Shown here: positions 1 to 7,734 of the stretch, one piece after another
How positions within the stretch are numbered: position 1 is the stretch's first letter
How the letters are laid out: each line of letters opens with the position of its first letter
DNA from: JBJFGR01 sp051892875
GTDB lineage: Bacteria > Pseudomonadota > Gammaproteobacteria > Enterobacterales > Succinivibrionaceae
DNA length: 21,992 nucleotides
Direction: 5' to 3'
Assembly: GCA_051892875.1 (NCBI GenBank)
Contig: JBJFGR010000021.1
Location: 1 to 21,992, forward strand
The notes under the pieces: generated by a model
The model's input: only the letters and a program-made list of their open reading frames with translations
What the model was told of the DNA's origin: nothing
The model's database searches: none
Position numbers and translations under genes: made by a program

Positions 1-101
1 AAGCAGGAATTAGGTTAAAAGATTATAATTATTAACAATTTGTATAATTTTATAGATCCTAATTAGCGGCATTATAATGTACTCTTATAAGTCTTAATGT
101 C

Positions 102-135
102 ATTAACGGACTATATTGTGATATAGTCCGCTAAT
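102..135 (-). terminator. Strong hairpin after the cupin gene
   Basis: Near-perfect inverted repeat: arms 102-116 and 121-135 pair over 14 of 15 positions around a TGTG loop. It lies 24 bases beyond the cupin stop codon on the minus strand, so it probably ends the araC-cupin transcript. There is no clean T run on that strand; on the plus strand a short T5 run follows at 144-148, so it may also act in the other direction. Confidence 0.6.
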
Positions 136-158
136 TTGAGAATTTTTACTATATTAGT

Positions 159-548
159 CTAACATAATGCAGGCATAAATTTAGCAAATAAATATAATCC
201 TTCTTCTCCTGCAATTACCTCATGAGGAACATTTTCTGGAATAATGGTTATTACGCCAGTTTTGTAAGTTATTTTCTTACCATCATTTACACATACTCCA
301 TGACCTGCAATCACTTCATGAGTTTCAAGTTGAGTTGCATGAACATGATTTTTAATAGCCTTATTTGGAGCGATTCTAACTAAATGATAGCTAAATTTCA
401 TGTTTGTATCTTTACCACTTACGATATGCTTTAATTCAACACCTTCAAAGGTTGGATGTTTATTCCAATCAAGTTTATCAAAAGCTTTAGTACCATCAAT
501 TGTTTCTAAAATGCCATTATTAAAAGCTTCAAAAATATCTTTTTTCAT
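159..548 (-). CDS. Small single-domain cupin protein
   Basis: A 129-residue protein that is a single cupin barrel. Cupin motif 1 is clear: H68-V-H70-x4-E75 followed by G82, and motif 2 has P104 and H109. H68, H70, E75 and H109 are the expected metal ligands. The start is the internal ATG at 548, preceded by AGGAG at good spacing; an in-frame ATG seven codons upstream (569) lacks a ribosome binding site. No signal peptide or membrane segment is seen. It lies 46 bases downstream of an AraC-type regulator on the same strand, so the two probably form an operon. Such stand-alone cupins may bind a sugar, organic acid or metal, or act as small isomerases or sensors. The substrate cannot be told from sequence; the family call is firm, the role unknown. 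Confidence 0.85.
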   Translation of the reverse strand: MKKDIFEAFNNGILETIDGTKAFDKLDWNKHPTFEGVELKHIVSGKDTNMKFSYHLVRIAPNKAIKNHVHATQLETHEVIAGHGVCVNDGKKITYKTGVITIIPENVPHEVIAGEEGLYLFAKFMPALC

Positions 549-594
549 CTTTATTCTCCTATGTTTCAAAAGATGAATGTATTTTATGAAATCT

Positions 595-1203
595 TTATTC
601 GTCTGACTTGGATAAAATTGCGGAATTTATAAAATCCTCAGGAGACATTCCAACTTGCTTTTTAAAAACTCTACACAAATGACTTTGATCACAAAAACCT
701 AACATATAAGCCACATCAACAACCTTAGTTCCATTTAATAATAATTCCATAGCTTTTCTAATACGACGTTGTATTTGAAACTTATGTGGAGTTAATCCAT
801 TTTCAGAAGCAAATTTTCTAATCATATGATACTGACTAATATGAACTTTTTCTGACATTTGAGGAATACTTATTTCAACTTCAGGATTACCTATTATTTC
901 ATTTCTTATAATATCTAATTCTCGTTGAACATTATCCTTTTGTGGAATACAGATACTTATCATAGAATACGTTTCAGATATAGGATTTATCGCATGAGGA
1001 ATGTTTAATGCGACTGAAAATATTTCACCTTCACTACAAATAATCTTTTCATGGTTAATACATATTTCAATTGAACCTGCAGTTACAATACCAAAAACAT
1101 AATGCCCTATATGAGTGTGTTCAGGATATGAAATGCTAACATTTTCATATCTTATTACTTCTAATCCTGTAGATGTATTTCTAATGAATTTAATATTATT
1201 CAT
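595..1203 (-). CDS. AraC-family transcriptional regulator with cupin-like sensor domain
   Basis: A 202-residue regulator. Residues about 10-90 form a cupin-like ligand-binding domain with histidines in the segment HTHIGH (29-34). Residues about 112-195 form the double helix-turn-helix DNA-binding domain: first helix pair near 113-133, second near 160-181 (VVDVAYMLGFCDQSHLCRVF), ending in the family hallmark GMSPEDF. The start is the ATG at 1203, behind a TAGG box; the upstream in-frame ATG at 1248 would add 15 hydrophobic residues without a ribosome binding site. At 202 residues it is shorter than the usual 270-300, because the sensor is a single compact barrel. The cupin gene follows it in the same orientation and is the likely co-transcribed partner or target. 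The effector is unknown. Confidence 0.9.
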   Translation of the reverse strand: MNNIKFIRNTSTGLEVIRYENVSISYPEHTHIGHYVFGIVTAGSIEICINHEKIICSEGEIFSVALNIPHAINPISETYSMISICIPQKDNVQRELDIIRNEIIGNPEVEISIPQMSEKVHISQYHMIRKFASENGLTPHKFQIQRRIRKAMELLLNGTKVVDVAYMLGFCDQSHLCRVFKKQVGMSPEDFINSAILSKSDE

Positions 1204-1842
1204 ATTTCTACCTAATATGTAATAAAAATTCGAGTAAAAAAGAAACAATTAATTATTTCAATGCAAGCGTTCTATTTAGTGACGTACATCATGCAAAAAT
1301 TTTCTGTGTTTTTATAATTGTAAAAAACGAAATATTAATGTGAAATGTTTTTTGCTTATACTCTATTAAAAAAATTTATTAACGTCAATAATTCTGCTAT
1401 AGATTCATAGAAATTTGTTGAATAACTTAGATTGTGGGTCATTATTCGAAATTTACAAAAGAATTTGATATGGCAACAAATTTATAGCTATGAAAACAAA
1501 CCCAAAAATTATTTAGTCCTAATATAATATAAAAAGGAAATAACTATTTAACAGTAGTAGTTGTAAATCAAGCTACTAAAGAAGTTGAAGCTAAGTTGAA
1601 AAAATTTTATTGATTAGCAACACAAAGCAGAATTTAAATTTAAAAAATAGTCAATAAACAATAAAAATAAAAAATTATAGACTGAAGATAAAATAATTAC
1701 TCTTTATTAAATGGTGTTTTAGTTGAAAAATGGTTATATAGCAATTGCTATCTTATATCTTAAAAATAAATAATAGAATTATTTTGATAAATATCTAACA
1801 AAATAAAAATATACTAAGTTGATATGAATTATATAAATTATC
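1204..1842. other. Long AT-rich intergenic region between divergent genes
   Basis: About 640 bases with no supportable gene. It separates the minus-strand araC-cupin pair from the plus-strand sulfur genes, so it should hold the araC promoter. An imperfect palindrome at 1280-1291 (TGACGTACATCA, 10 of 12 symmetric), about 80 bases before the araC start, is a possible operator. A short open stretch at 1548-1613 has no proper start and looks like a decayed remnant or chance. I saw no SAM riboswitch or MetJ-type operator. Confidence 0.5.
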
Positions 1843-1870
1843 TTGACAACTTTACTTTTTGGCGTATTAT
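1843..1870 (+). promoter_or_regulatory. Sigma-70 type promoter of the metY-like operon
   Basis: A perfect TTGACA at 1843-1848 and TATTAT at 1865-1870, separated by 16 bases. It predicts a transcript start near 1877, about 40 bases before the chosen start codon, and is the best consensus promoter in the window. Confidence 0.75.
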
Positions 1871-1915
1871 AGTCTATTAATATAAAGTATAGTATTTTGA
1901 TAGAGAATGTATGGT

Positions 1916-3160
1916 ATGAAATTTAACACAGCACTATTACATGCAGGAGTTCTTAGAAATGAACGTTTCGGGGCGACTCTTTCTCCTGTATATCAAAACA
2001 CAGCATTTGATTACAGTAGTGCGGAAGAGTTAGCGAACGTTTTTTCACATAAGGCACCGGGATATAATTACACGAGAACAGGCAATCCAACGGTATCAAA
2101 TTTTGAAAACAGGATTACCATGTTAGAAAATGGAATAGCTTCTGTAGCATTTTCATCAGGCATGGCTGCTATAACCAATACTTTATTAAATATTTTAAAG
2201 TCAGGAGATGAAGTTGTCGCTAGTGCCAGCCTATATGGAGGTGTATATTATTTTTTTGAACATGTAAAGAATCTAGGAATTACAACAAAATTTGTAGAAA
2301 ATAATGATCTAGAAAGTTTTGCAAAAGCAATAACTCCTAGTACAAGAGCTATTTATGCTGAAACGATAGGAAATCCTAGATTAGACGTAACAGATATCAA
2401 AGCTTTAGCAGAATTTGCTCATGAAAGAAAATTACCATTGATAATAGATAACACTGTTTCTACACCTTATCTAATAAGACCGTTAGATCATGGCGCTGAC
2501 ATCGTTATTAATTCATCTTCCAAGTACATAAATGGGAGTAGTAATTCTATTAGTGGTGTTTTGACAATTAATGGTAAATTTGATTGGAATTCAGAATTAT
2601 TTCCAGAGTTCCAGGAATATGTAAAAAAATTTGGACCTCTTGCATTTGTTGCTAAACTAAGAGATGGCTTATTTAGAGATCTAGGAGCTTGCTTAGCACC
2701 CCAGAATGCTTATCTAAATATGATAGGTATGGAAACTTTAGGGTTAAGAATGGAACGTCAAAGTTTTAATGCTAAAGCTTTATCTGAATGGTTTGAAAAA
2801 AATTACCCCTGTATTGAGGTTAATTATCCAGGACTTGTAAGTAGTAAATGGCATAATATCGCAGTAAGTCAATTTGAAAATGGTTTTGGTGCAATTGTTA
2901 CTATAAGAGTAGGTACAAAAAAAATAGCATTTGATTTAATAAGAGAGCTGAAATTTGCCTATAGAGTTTCTAATATAGGAGATGTTAGAACCTTAGTTGT
3001 TCATCCTGCGTCAACTATTGCAGTGCATAGTACAGAAGAACAGAGAAAAAGTGCAGGTGTCTATGATGATCTAATCAGAATAAGCGTTGGTATAGAAGAT
3101 ATTGAGGATTTAATTGAAGATTTTGATAGTGCATTAAAAAAAGTTTTAAAAGAAAATTGA
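1916..3160 (+). CDS. metY: O-acetylhomoserine sulfhydrylase-like PLP enzyme (MetY type)
   Basis: A 414-residue fold-type I PLP enzyme of the Cys/Met metabolism family. It shows the phosphate-binding YTRTGNPT (from Y52), the SSGMAAI loop, the cofactor aspartate in DNTVSTPYL (D178) and the Schiff-base lysine in SSSKYING (K203). It most likely makes homocysteine from an O-acyl homoserine and a sulfur donor. The start at 1916 is preferred because AGAG at 1902-1905 is well spaced for it, while the in-frame ATG at 1907 is too close. It heads a cluster with a MoeB/ThiF-like enzyme and a JAMM protease, the set used in Wolinella succinogenes, where MetY takes sulfur from a protein thiocarboxylate instead of free sulfide. 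The sulfhydrylase family is firm; the exact acyl group and donor are inference. Cystathionine gamma-synthase or a lyase is possible but less likely. Confidence 0.85.
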   Translation: MKFNTALLHAGVLRNERFGATLSPVYQNTAFDYSSAEELANVFSHKAPGYNYTRTGNPTVSNFENRITMLENGIASVAFSSGMAAITNTLLNILKSGDEVVASASLYGGVYYFFEHVKNLGITTKFVENNDLESFAKAITPSTRAIYAETIGNPRLDVTDIKALAEFAHERKLPLIIDNTVSTPYLIRPLDHGADIVINSSSKYINGSSNSISGVLTINGKFDWNSELFPEFQEYVKKFGPLAFVAKLRDGLFRDLGACLAPQNAYLNMIGMETLGLRMERQSFNAKALSEWFEKNYPCIEVNYPGLVSSKWHNIAVSQFENGFGAIVTIRVGTKKIAFDLIRELKFAYRVSNIGDVRTLVVHPASTIAVHSTEEQRKSAGVYDDLIRISVGIEDIEDLIEDFDSALKKVLKEN

Positions 3161-3200
3161 TTATACAATTAAATAAATAAGTAATGTAAGGTAGTGAATT

Positions 3201-4022
3201 ATGGCTTTTACAGACGAACAGATAACTAGATATTCAAGGCATATAATTTTGAAAGAAATTGGAGTAAAAGGACAAAAAAAGTTACTTAATGGAAAAGTGC
3301 TTATTATAGGAGCTGGTGGTTTGGGAGCTCCTGCAGCATTGTACCTTGGAGCAGCTGGTGTTGGTACAATTGGTATTGTTGATGCTGATGTTGTTGATTT
3401 ATCAAATTTACAGAGACAGGTTATACACTCAACAGAAACCATTAATATACCTAAAGTTGAATCAGCAAAAGCTGCTATTAATCGATTAAATCCTGATGTA
3501 GAGGTAAAGACATATCAAACTTTTGTGGATTCTTCTAATATCAGAGAGTTGATTAGAGATTATGATTTTATTATTGATGGTACAGATAATTTTCCAGCCA
3601 AGTTTTTAATTAATGATGCTTGTGTAATGGAAAAGAAACCTTTTAGTCATGCTGGTATTATTAGATTTAAAGGACAATTAATGACTTATGTACCAGGCGA
3701 GGGTCCTTGTTATCGTTGCGTGTTTAAAGAACCTCCTCCAAAGGATGCTGTTCCAACTTGCAAACAAGCTGGTGTTGTAGGTGCAATGGGTGGTGTTATA
3801 GGTAGTTTGCAAGCAATGGAAGCTATAAAATACTTAACAGGTGTTGGTAAATTACTTACTGGTTATTTATTAACTTATGATGCAATTAATCAGGAATTTA
3901 GAAAGGTTAAATTACCAGATATACATAAATCTCATAATGAAGGATGTGCAGTGTGCGGTAAGAATCCTACCATAACTGAATTAATTGATTATGAACTTCC
4001 TTCTTGTGAATTAAAGGAATAA
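3201..4022 (+). CDS. MoeB/ThiF-family sulfur-carrier adenylyltransferase (HcyF-like)
   Basis: A 273-residue E1-like enzyme. The nucleotide-binding loop is GAGGLG (37-42), followed by the conserved SNLQRQVIHS (68-77) with its arginine, the DGTDNF motif (126-131), and a four-cysteine zinc site formed by C170/C173 and C249/C252. C187 in the PTCKQAG segment is at the position of the family's reactive cysteine. Such enzymes adenylate the C-terminal glycine of a ThiS/MoaD-type carrier so that it can become a thiocarboxylate. It sits 40 bases after the MetY-like gene and one base before the JAMM gene, so the three are almost certainly co-transcribed. That context favours an HcyF role in homocysteine synthesis over MoeB (molybdopterin) or ThiF (thiazole); those pathways' other genes are not here. 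The carrier is not visible nearby. Confidence 0.88.
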   Translation: MAFTDEQITRYSRHIILKEIGVKGQKKLLNGKVLIIGAGGLGAPAALYLGAAGVGTIGIVDADVVDLSNLQRQVIHSTETINIPKVESAKAAINRLNPDVEVKTYQTFVDSSNIRELIRDYDFIIDGTDNFPAKFLINDACVMEKKPFSHAGIIRFKGQLMTYVPGEGPCYRCVFKEPPPKDAVPTCKQAGVVGAMGGVIGSLQAMEAIKYLTGVGKLLTGYLLTYDAINQEFRKVKLPDIHKSHNEGCAVCGKNPTITELIDYELPSCELKE

Positions 4023-4023
4023 C

Positions 4024-4455
4024 ATGGCTAAAGTATTATTAAGTAATGATTGGTTTCAAAAAATAGTGGATTACTCACGTAAAGAATTACCAAATGAAGC
4101 TTGTGGTTTAGTGGGTGGTGTAATTCATGAAGATGGAACTAAAGAAATTAAAAAAGTTTATTTTTTAACAAATAAAGATGCTTCTAACGAACATTTTACA
4201 ATTGACCCAAAAGAGCAGTTGCAAGCAATTTTAGATATGCGAGCAAATGGTTTAAAGCAATTGGGAAATTGGCATTCGCATCCAGAATCACCATCACGTC
4301 CGTCAGAAGAAGATAAGCGACTTTCTTTTGATGTTAATGCATCTTATTTAATATTATCTCTGATGAATGATATTCCTATATTAAATTCATTTCATGTAGA
4401 TAAAAAGAATAATGTTGTAGAAAAAGAAGATTTACAAATACAAATAAGAAATTAA
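4024..4455 (+). CDS. JAMM/MPN metalloprotease acting on a sulfur carrier (HcyD-like)
   Basis: A 143-residue single-domain MPN+ protease. The JAMM zinc site is intact: H84-S-H86, then S94 and D97 within HSHPESPSRPSEED, plus the catalytic glutamate E25 in LPNEACGL. The start follows the preceding stop by one base, with AAGGA just upstream, indicating translational coupling to the adenylyltransferase gene. Related bacterial enzymes (Mec+ beside CysO, HcyD beside HcyS) trim residues after the terminal Gly-Gly of a sulfur carrier, or release the amino-acid product from it. With MetY- and HcyF-like neighbours, processing of a homocysteine-pathway carrier is the best guess. The family call is firm; the substrate is inferred from context. 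Confidence 0.88.
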   Translation: MAKVLLSNDWFQKIVDYSRKELPNEACGLVGGVIHEDGTKEIKKVYFLTNKDASNEHFTIDPKEQLQAILDMRANGLKQLGNWHSHPESPSRPSEEDKRLSFDVNASYLILSLMNDIPILNSFHVDKKNNVVEKEDLQIQIRN

Positions 4456-4497
4456 ATAAACTCTATTAAACTTTTCTGTCAAAATGTAATGTCTTTA

Positions 4498-4526
4498 GCT
4501 CACTGATGACAAGGTGGGCATTTTTT
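4498..4526 (+). terminator. Intrinsic terminator of the sulfur operon
   Basis: Arms GCTCAC (4498-4503) and GTGGGC (4514-4519) pair over six positions with one G-U pair around a 10-base loop, followed by ATTTTTT. It lies about 40 bases after the JAMM stop codon. Confidence 0.7.
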
Positions 4527-4557
4527 ATGCTTTTATATTATTTTCTATGAATTAAGT

Positions 4558-5000
4558 AACTCAAGTTTTCCACTGAATTATTGGAAACTTGACCAATCAA
4601 TTTTTAGTCCTCGTGGTTTAGGAGTTTTTTAATTTGCCTTGTAAAATTTTAAGCAACCTATGACCTGAAAATGGTAAATAAGCTAATAATTATTATCAAA
4701 ATCAATAACTTAACAACAAAACAACAGAATTTTTGTATGTTATATTTTACTTAGTTGAATATTTTGAATAATTTGTACTACATTTTAGTGTAGAATAATC
4801 TCGTATATTTAGTGCTTCTAATTTGTTTTTTGCAATTTATATTACACCGCAAAACACACTCAAAAGTCTTATTTTTAAGACTTTATATCAAATAGAATTT
4901 TTTCAAAAAAGGCAACTCAAATTTTTAATAAGTTTCTAAATTGCATAGAAAATAGATTAGTTAGTTTGTTTTTCTTTCTGTTTAGTGGGAAATTTGAGTT
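4558..5000. mobile_element. MITE-like element with IS-type terminal inverted repeats
   Basis: The ends are inverted 17-base repeats matching at 15 positions: AACTCAAGTTTTCCACT at 4558-4574, and AGTGGGAAATTTGAGTT at 4984-5000 in opposite sense. The same end, 16 of 17 matching, recurs at 20825-20841 before a decayed transposase, and similarity continues inward (ACCAA, a TTTTTTAA tract, TTGC). There is no open reading frame of note in the 443 bases, so this is a non-autonomous derivative or deletion remnant of that IS. The left end also folds into a hairpin (4562-4591). No clear target-site duplication is visible. Confidence 0.6.
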
Positions 5001-5040
5001 AAGCTATATTCAAAGAAAGAGTAAGATGACTAAAAAATAC

Positions 5041-5069
5041 TTGCAAAAGTTAAATTAACTAATTAATAT
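5041..5069 (+). promoter_or_regulatory. Candidate thrS promoter
   Basis: TTGCAA at 5041-5046 and TAATAT at 5064-5069, 17 bases apart. The predicted start near 5076 falls right at the first leader hairpin (5077). Each hexamer matches consensus at four of six positions in a very AT-rich context, so confidence is moderate. Confidence 0.4.
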
Positions 5070-5076
5070 TACATGC

Positions 5077-5169
5077 TGAATTGTTATGAAACATACACAA
5101 TTCAAAAGGGTTTTTTCTTATTTTTTAGTATTATATGTGAAAGATACTTGGTTTGTATCACACAAGAGG
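5077..5169 (+). promoter_or_regulatory. Putative thrS translational operator with tRNA-Thr anticodon-arm mimic
   Basis: The leader has the layout known from the E. coli thrS operator. A first hairpin has 8-bp arms 5077-5084 and 5097-5104. A U-rich unpaired stretch follows. A second hairpin abuts the ribosome binding site: TGTG/CACA (5136-5139, 5161-5164) and a 5-bp stem GATAC/GTATC (5143-5147, 5155-5159) closing a 7-base loop TTGGTTT. Read as an anticodon loop, positions 34-36 are GGU, a tRNA-Thr anticodon, with U at position 33. The Shine-Dalgarno AAGAGG is 5164-5169. In E. coli, ThrRS binds such a mimic and blocks ribosome loading on its own mRNA. Position 37 is U instead of the usual purine. 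The first hairpin followed by T6 could alternatively be an attenuator. Confidence 0.55.
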
Positions 5170-5177
5170 TTAGTATA

Positions 5178-7106
5178 ATGCCTGCTATTACTCTTCCTGA
5201 TGGAAGTATTAAAAATTTTGATAATGCGGTTTCTGTTTACGAGGTTGCACAGAGTATTGGTCCTGGTTTAGCTAAGGTATGTGTTGCTGGGAAGGTAAAT
5301 GGAAAGTTGGTTGATGCATGTGATAAAATAACTGAAGATGCAACATTAAGCATTATCACTCCAAAAGATCAAGACGGAGTAGAAATAATTCGTCATTCAT
5401 GTGCTCACTTATTAGGTCATGCAATAAAGCAATTATGGCCAGATACAAAGATGGCTATAGGCCCAGTTATTGAAAATGGTTTTTACTATGATGTTGATTT
5501 AGACCACTCTTTAACTGAAGAAGATTTGGATGCTTTAGACAAAAGAATGCATGAATTAGCAAAGCAGGATTATGAAGTAATAAAAGAACCTGTAACATGG
5601 GATAAAGCTTACCAAGTTTTTGATGAAAGAAATGAACCATACAAGAAGTTAATTCTTACTGAAAATATTTCTCATGATGACCATCCTGCTTTATATCATC
5701 ATTTAGAATATGTTGATATGTGTAGAGGTCCTCATGTTCCAAATATGCGTTTTTGTCATAATTTTAAGATTACTAAGTGTTCTGGTGTATATTGGCGCGG
5801 TGATTCAAAAAATAAGATGTTGCAGCGTATCTACGGAACAGCTTGGGCTGATAAAAAAGATTTAGAAGCATATTTAAAGAGATTGGAAGAGGCTGCAAAG
5901 AGAGATCATCGTAGGTTAGGTGTACAGCTTGATTTATATCATATGCAACAAGAAGCTCCAGGTATGGTATTCTGGCATAATGATGGATGGACTTTGTTTA
6001 GAACATTAGAAAGCTTTATTAGAGAAAAATTACATCAATATAAGTATATTGAAGTAAAAGGTCCATTTATGATGGATAGAGTGTTGTGGGAACGTTCAGG
6101 ACACTGGGCAAAATACTCAGAAGCAATGTTTACTACAAGTTCTGAAAACAGAGAATATGCAATTAAGCCAATGAATTGTCCTGGTCATGTTCAGATTTTT
6201 AATCAAAAATTACACTCTTATCGTGATTTACCAATTCGTATGGCTGAATTTGGTAGTTGCCATCGAAACGAACCATCAGGTTCATTGCACGGATTAATGC
6301 GTGTTAGAGGGTTTACTCAGGATGATGCTCATATATTCTGTACAGAAGATCAGATTATGAGTGAAGTGAGTGGCTGTATAAAGATGGTTTACGATATTTA
6401 CTCAACATTTAATTTTAACAAGATAGATGTTAAATTATCAACTCGACCAGAAAAGAGAATAGGTGATGATGCAATGTGGGATCGTGCCGAAGCAGATTTA
6501 GCAGAAGCTCTAAAATCAAATGGTCTTGAATTTGAATATCAGCCTGGTGAAGGTGCTTTTTATGGTCCAAAGATCGAATTTACGTTACACGATTGTTTAG
6601 GTAGAGCATGGCAGTGTGGTACAGTGCAGTTAGACTTCTTTTTGCCTGGTCGCTTAGATGCTACATATATTGGTGAAGATAATGAAAAACATACTCCAAT
6701 TATGATTCATAGAGCAATCTTAGGTTCTTTGGAACGCTTTATTGGTATCTTAACTGAAGAATATGCAGGTAGCTTCCCGACTTGGTTGGCTCCTTTACAA
6801 GCAGTAGTAATGGGTATTACAGATTCTCAAGCTGATTACGTTCAAAAGGTTGCAGATGCTTTAGATGAAGCTGGTATTCGTGTTAAGGCTGATTTAAGAA
6901 ATGAAAAAGTTGGCTTTAAGGTTCGTGAACATACCATGATGCGTGTACCATATATGTTAGTATGTGGTCAGAAAGAAGTTGAAGCTAATGAAGTTTCTGT
7001 AAGAACTAGAAAGGGCGAAGATCTAGGAAAATTTAGTATTGGGGACTTGATTTCTTTGATCAAAAAAGATATCATATCACGCGGAATTCAGACAGTGGAG
7101 GAATAA
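5178..7106 (+). CDS. thrS: Threonine-tRNA ligase
   Basis: A 642-residue class II aminoacyl-tRNA synthetase, the same length as the E. coli enzyme. It charges tRNA-Thr with threonine in the cytoplasm. In order: the N-terminal TGS domain (MPAITLPDGS onward), the editing domain with HSCAHLLGHA near residue 73 and the later YVDMCRGPH segment, the catalytic core with KPMNCPGH, RMAEFGSCHRNEPSG and RVRGFTQDDAHIF, and the C-terminal anticodon-binding domain with RVPYMLVCG. Zinc ligands of the core (Cys in MNCPGH and later His residues) appear present. The ATG at 5178 is chosen because it matches the family start and has AAGAGG eight bases upstream; upstream in-frame codons run through the leader. Its 3' end supplies the infC ribosome binding site. 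Probably autoregulated through the leader hairpins. Confidence 0.98.
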   Translation: MPAITLPDGSIKNFDNAVSVYEVAQSIGPGLAKVCVAGKVNGKLVDACDKITEDATLSIITPKDQDGVEIIRHSCAHLLGHAIKQLWPDTKMAIGPVIENGFYYDVDLDHSLTEEDLDALDKRMHELAKQDYEVIKEPVTWDKAYQVFDERNEPYKKLILTENISHDDHPALYHHLEYVDMCRGPHVPNMRFCHNFKITKCSGVYWRGDSKNKMLQRIYGTAWADKKDLEAYLKRLEEAAKRDHRRLGVQLDLYHMQQEAPGMVFWHNDGWTLFRTLESFIREKLHQYKYIEVKGPFMMDRVLWERSGHWAKYSEAMFTTSSENREYAIKPMNCPGHVQIFNQKLHSYRDLPIRMAEFGSCHRNEPSGSLHGLMRVRGFTQDDAHIFCTEDQIMSEVSGCIKMVYDIYSTFNFNKIDVKLSTRPEKRIGDDAMWDRAEADLAEALKSNGLEFEYQPGEGAFYGPKIEFTLHDCLGRAWQCGTVQLDFFLPGRLDATYIGEDNEKHTPIMIHRAILGSLERFIGILTEEYAGSFPTWLAPLQAVVMGITDSQADYVQKVADALDEAGIRVKADLRNEKVGFKVREHTMMRVPYMLVCGQKEVEANEVSVRTRKGEDLGKFSIGDLISLIKKDIISRGIQTVEE

Positions 7107-7109
7107 ACC

Positions 7110-7661
7110 ATTAATAACGTAAAGAAAACTGGCAAACAACAAGCCAATAAAACCAAGATAAATGGTGAAATTAAATACCGTGAATTGCGTTTAATCGGTA
7201 TGAACGGTGAAGCTTTAGGTATCATGAATTCAGATGATGCTTTAGATTTAGCAACGAAAGCTGGTGTAGATTTAGTTGAAATAAGTCCAAATGCCGAACC
7301 ACCTGTTTGTCGTATAATGGATTTTGGGAAATACCTCTACGAAAAGAGTAAGGCTCAAAAAGAGCAAAAGAAAAAGCAAAAGCAGGTTCAGGTTAAGGAA
7401 ATAAAATTCAGACCTGGAACTGACGAAGGCGATTATCAGGTAAAACTACGCAACCTGATTCGCTTTTTGGAAGATGGTGATAAGGCTAAAGTAACTATGC
7501 GTTATAGAGGTCGAGAAATTGCTCATCAGGACATAGGTCTAGATTTAATGAAGCGTATCGAAAGAGAACTTTGTGAAGATAGAGATCTAGCAGTGGTAGA
7601 GTCAGCTTCAAAGTTTGAAGGTCGCCAAGCAGTCATGGTGTTGTCACCAAAAAAGAAGTAG
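7110..7661 (+). CDS. infC: Translation initiation factor IF-3, ATT start codon
   Basis: A 183-residue IF-3. It binds the 30S subunit, blocks premature 50S joining and checks the start codon. The N-domain includes GVDLVEISPNAEPPVCRIMD; the C-domain includes KEIKFRPGTDEGDYQVKL and RYRGREIAHQ, ending in LSPKKK. There is no ATG where the family N-terminus should be. ATT at 7110 is in frame, lies seven bases after GGAGGA (7097-7102) and gives the usual length with the KINGEI segment, so ATT is taken as the start. IF-3 discriminates against AUU, and this is the basis of its negative autoregulation in E. coli. The gene begins three bases after the thrS stop, and its ribosome binding site overlaps the last thrS codons. 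Confidence 0.95.
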   Translation: MNNVKKTGKQQANKTKINGEIKYRELRLIGMNGEALGIMNSDDALDLATKAGVDLVEISPNAEPPVCRIMDFGKYLYEKSKAQKEQKKKQKQVQVKEIKFRPGTDEGDYQVKLRNLIRFLEDGDKAKVTMRYRGREIAHQDIGLDLMKRIERELCEDRDLAVVESASKFEGRQAVMVLSPKKK

Positions 7662-7673
7662 TAATAAGGGGTT

Positions 7674-7701
7674 ATACAAGTGTCGCAAGACCTCCCTGTA
7701 T
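7674..7701 (+). promoter_or_regulatory. Hairpin before rpmI, possible L20 operator
   Basis: In the 73-base infC-rpmI gap, ATACA (7674-7678) pairs with TGTAT (7697-7701), and inside it GTC/GAC (7682-7684, 7689-7691) closes a GCAA tetraloop, with an asymmetric internal loop between. In E. coli, L20 represses rpmI-rplT translation from RNA structure in this position. The placement fits, but I cannot show the 23S-like L20 recognition motif. Confidence 0.35.
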
Positions 7702-7734
7702 TATTTGTGTTAACATCCAATGCGGAGTTTATTT

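Noticed and set aside
1548..1613. Short open stretch ending in a Lys-rich tail
   Set aside because: No start codon with a ribosome binding site and only about 21 codons; at most a decayed remnant.
1204..1842. SAM riboswitch or MetJ boxes before the methionine-type genes
   Set aside because: No matching conserved core or repeated 8-base operator could be seen.
3161..3442. Minus-strand open frame opposite the adenylyltransferase gene
   Set aside because: It is a low-complexity shadow of a strongly supported gene.
5073..5177. Earlier start for thrS
   Set aside because: The codons run through the leader hairpins, and the ATG at 5178 gives the exact family start and length.
7526..7720. Minus-strand open frame opposite infC
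   Set aside because: Antisense shadow without a recognisable product or start signal.
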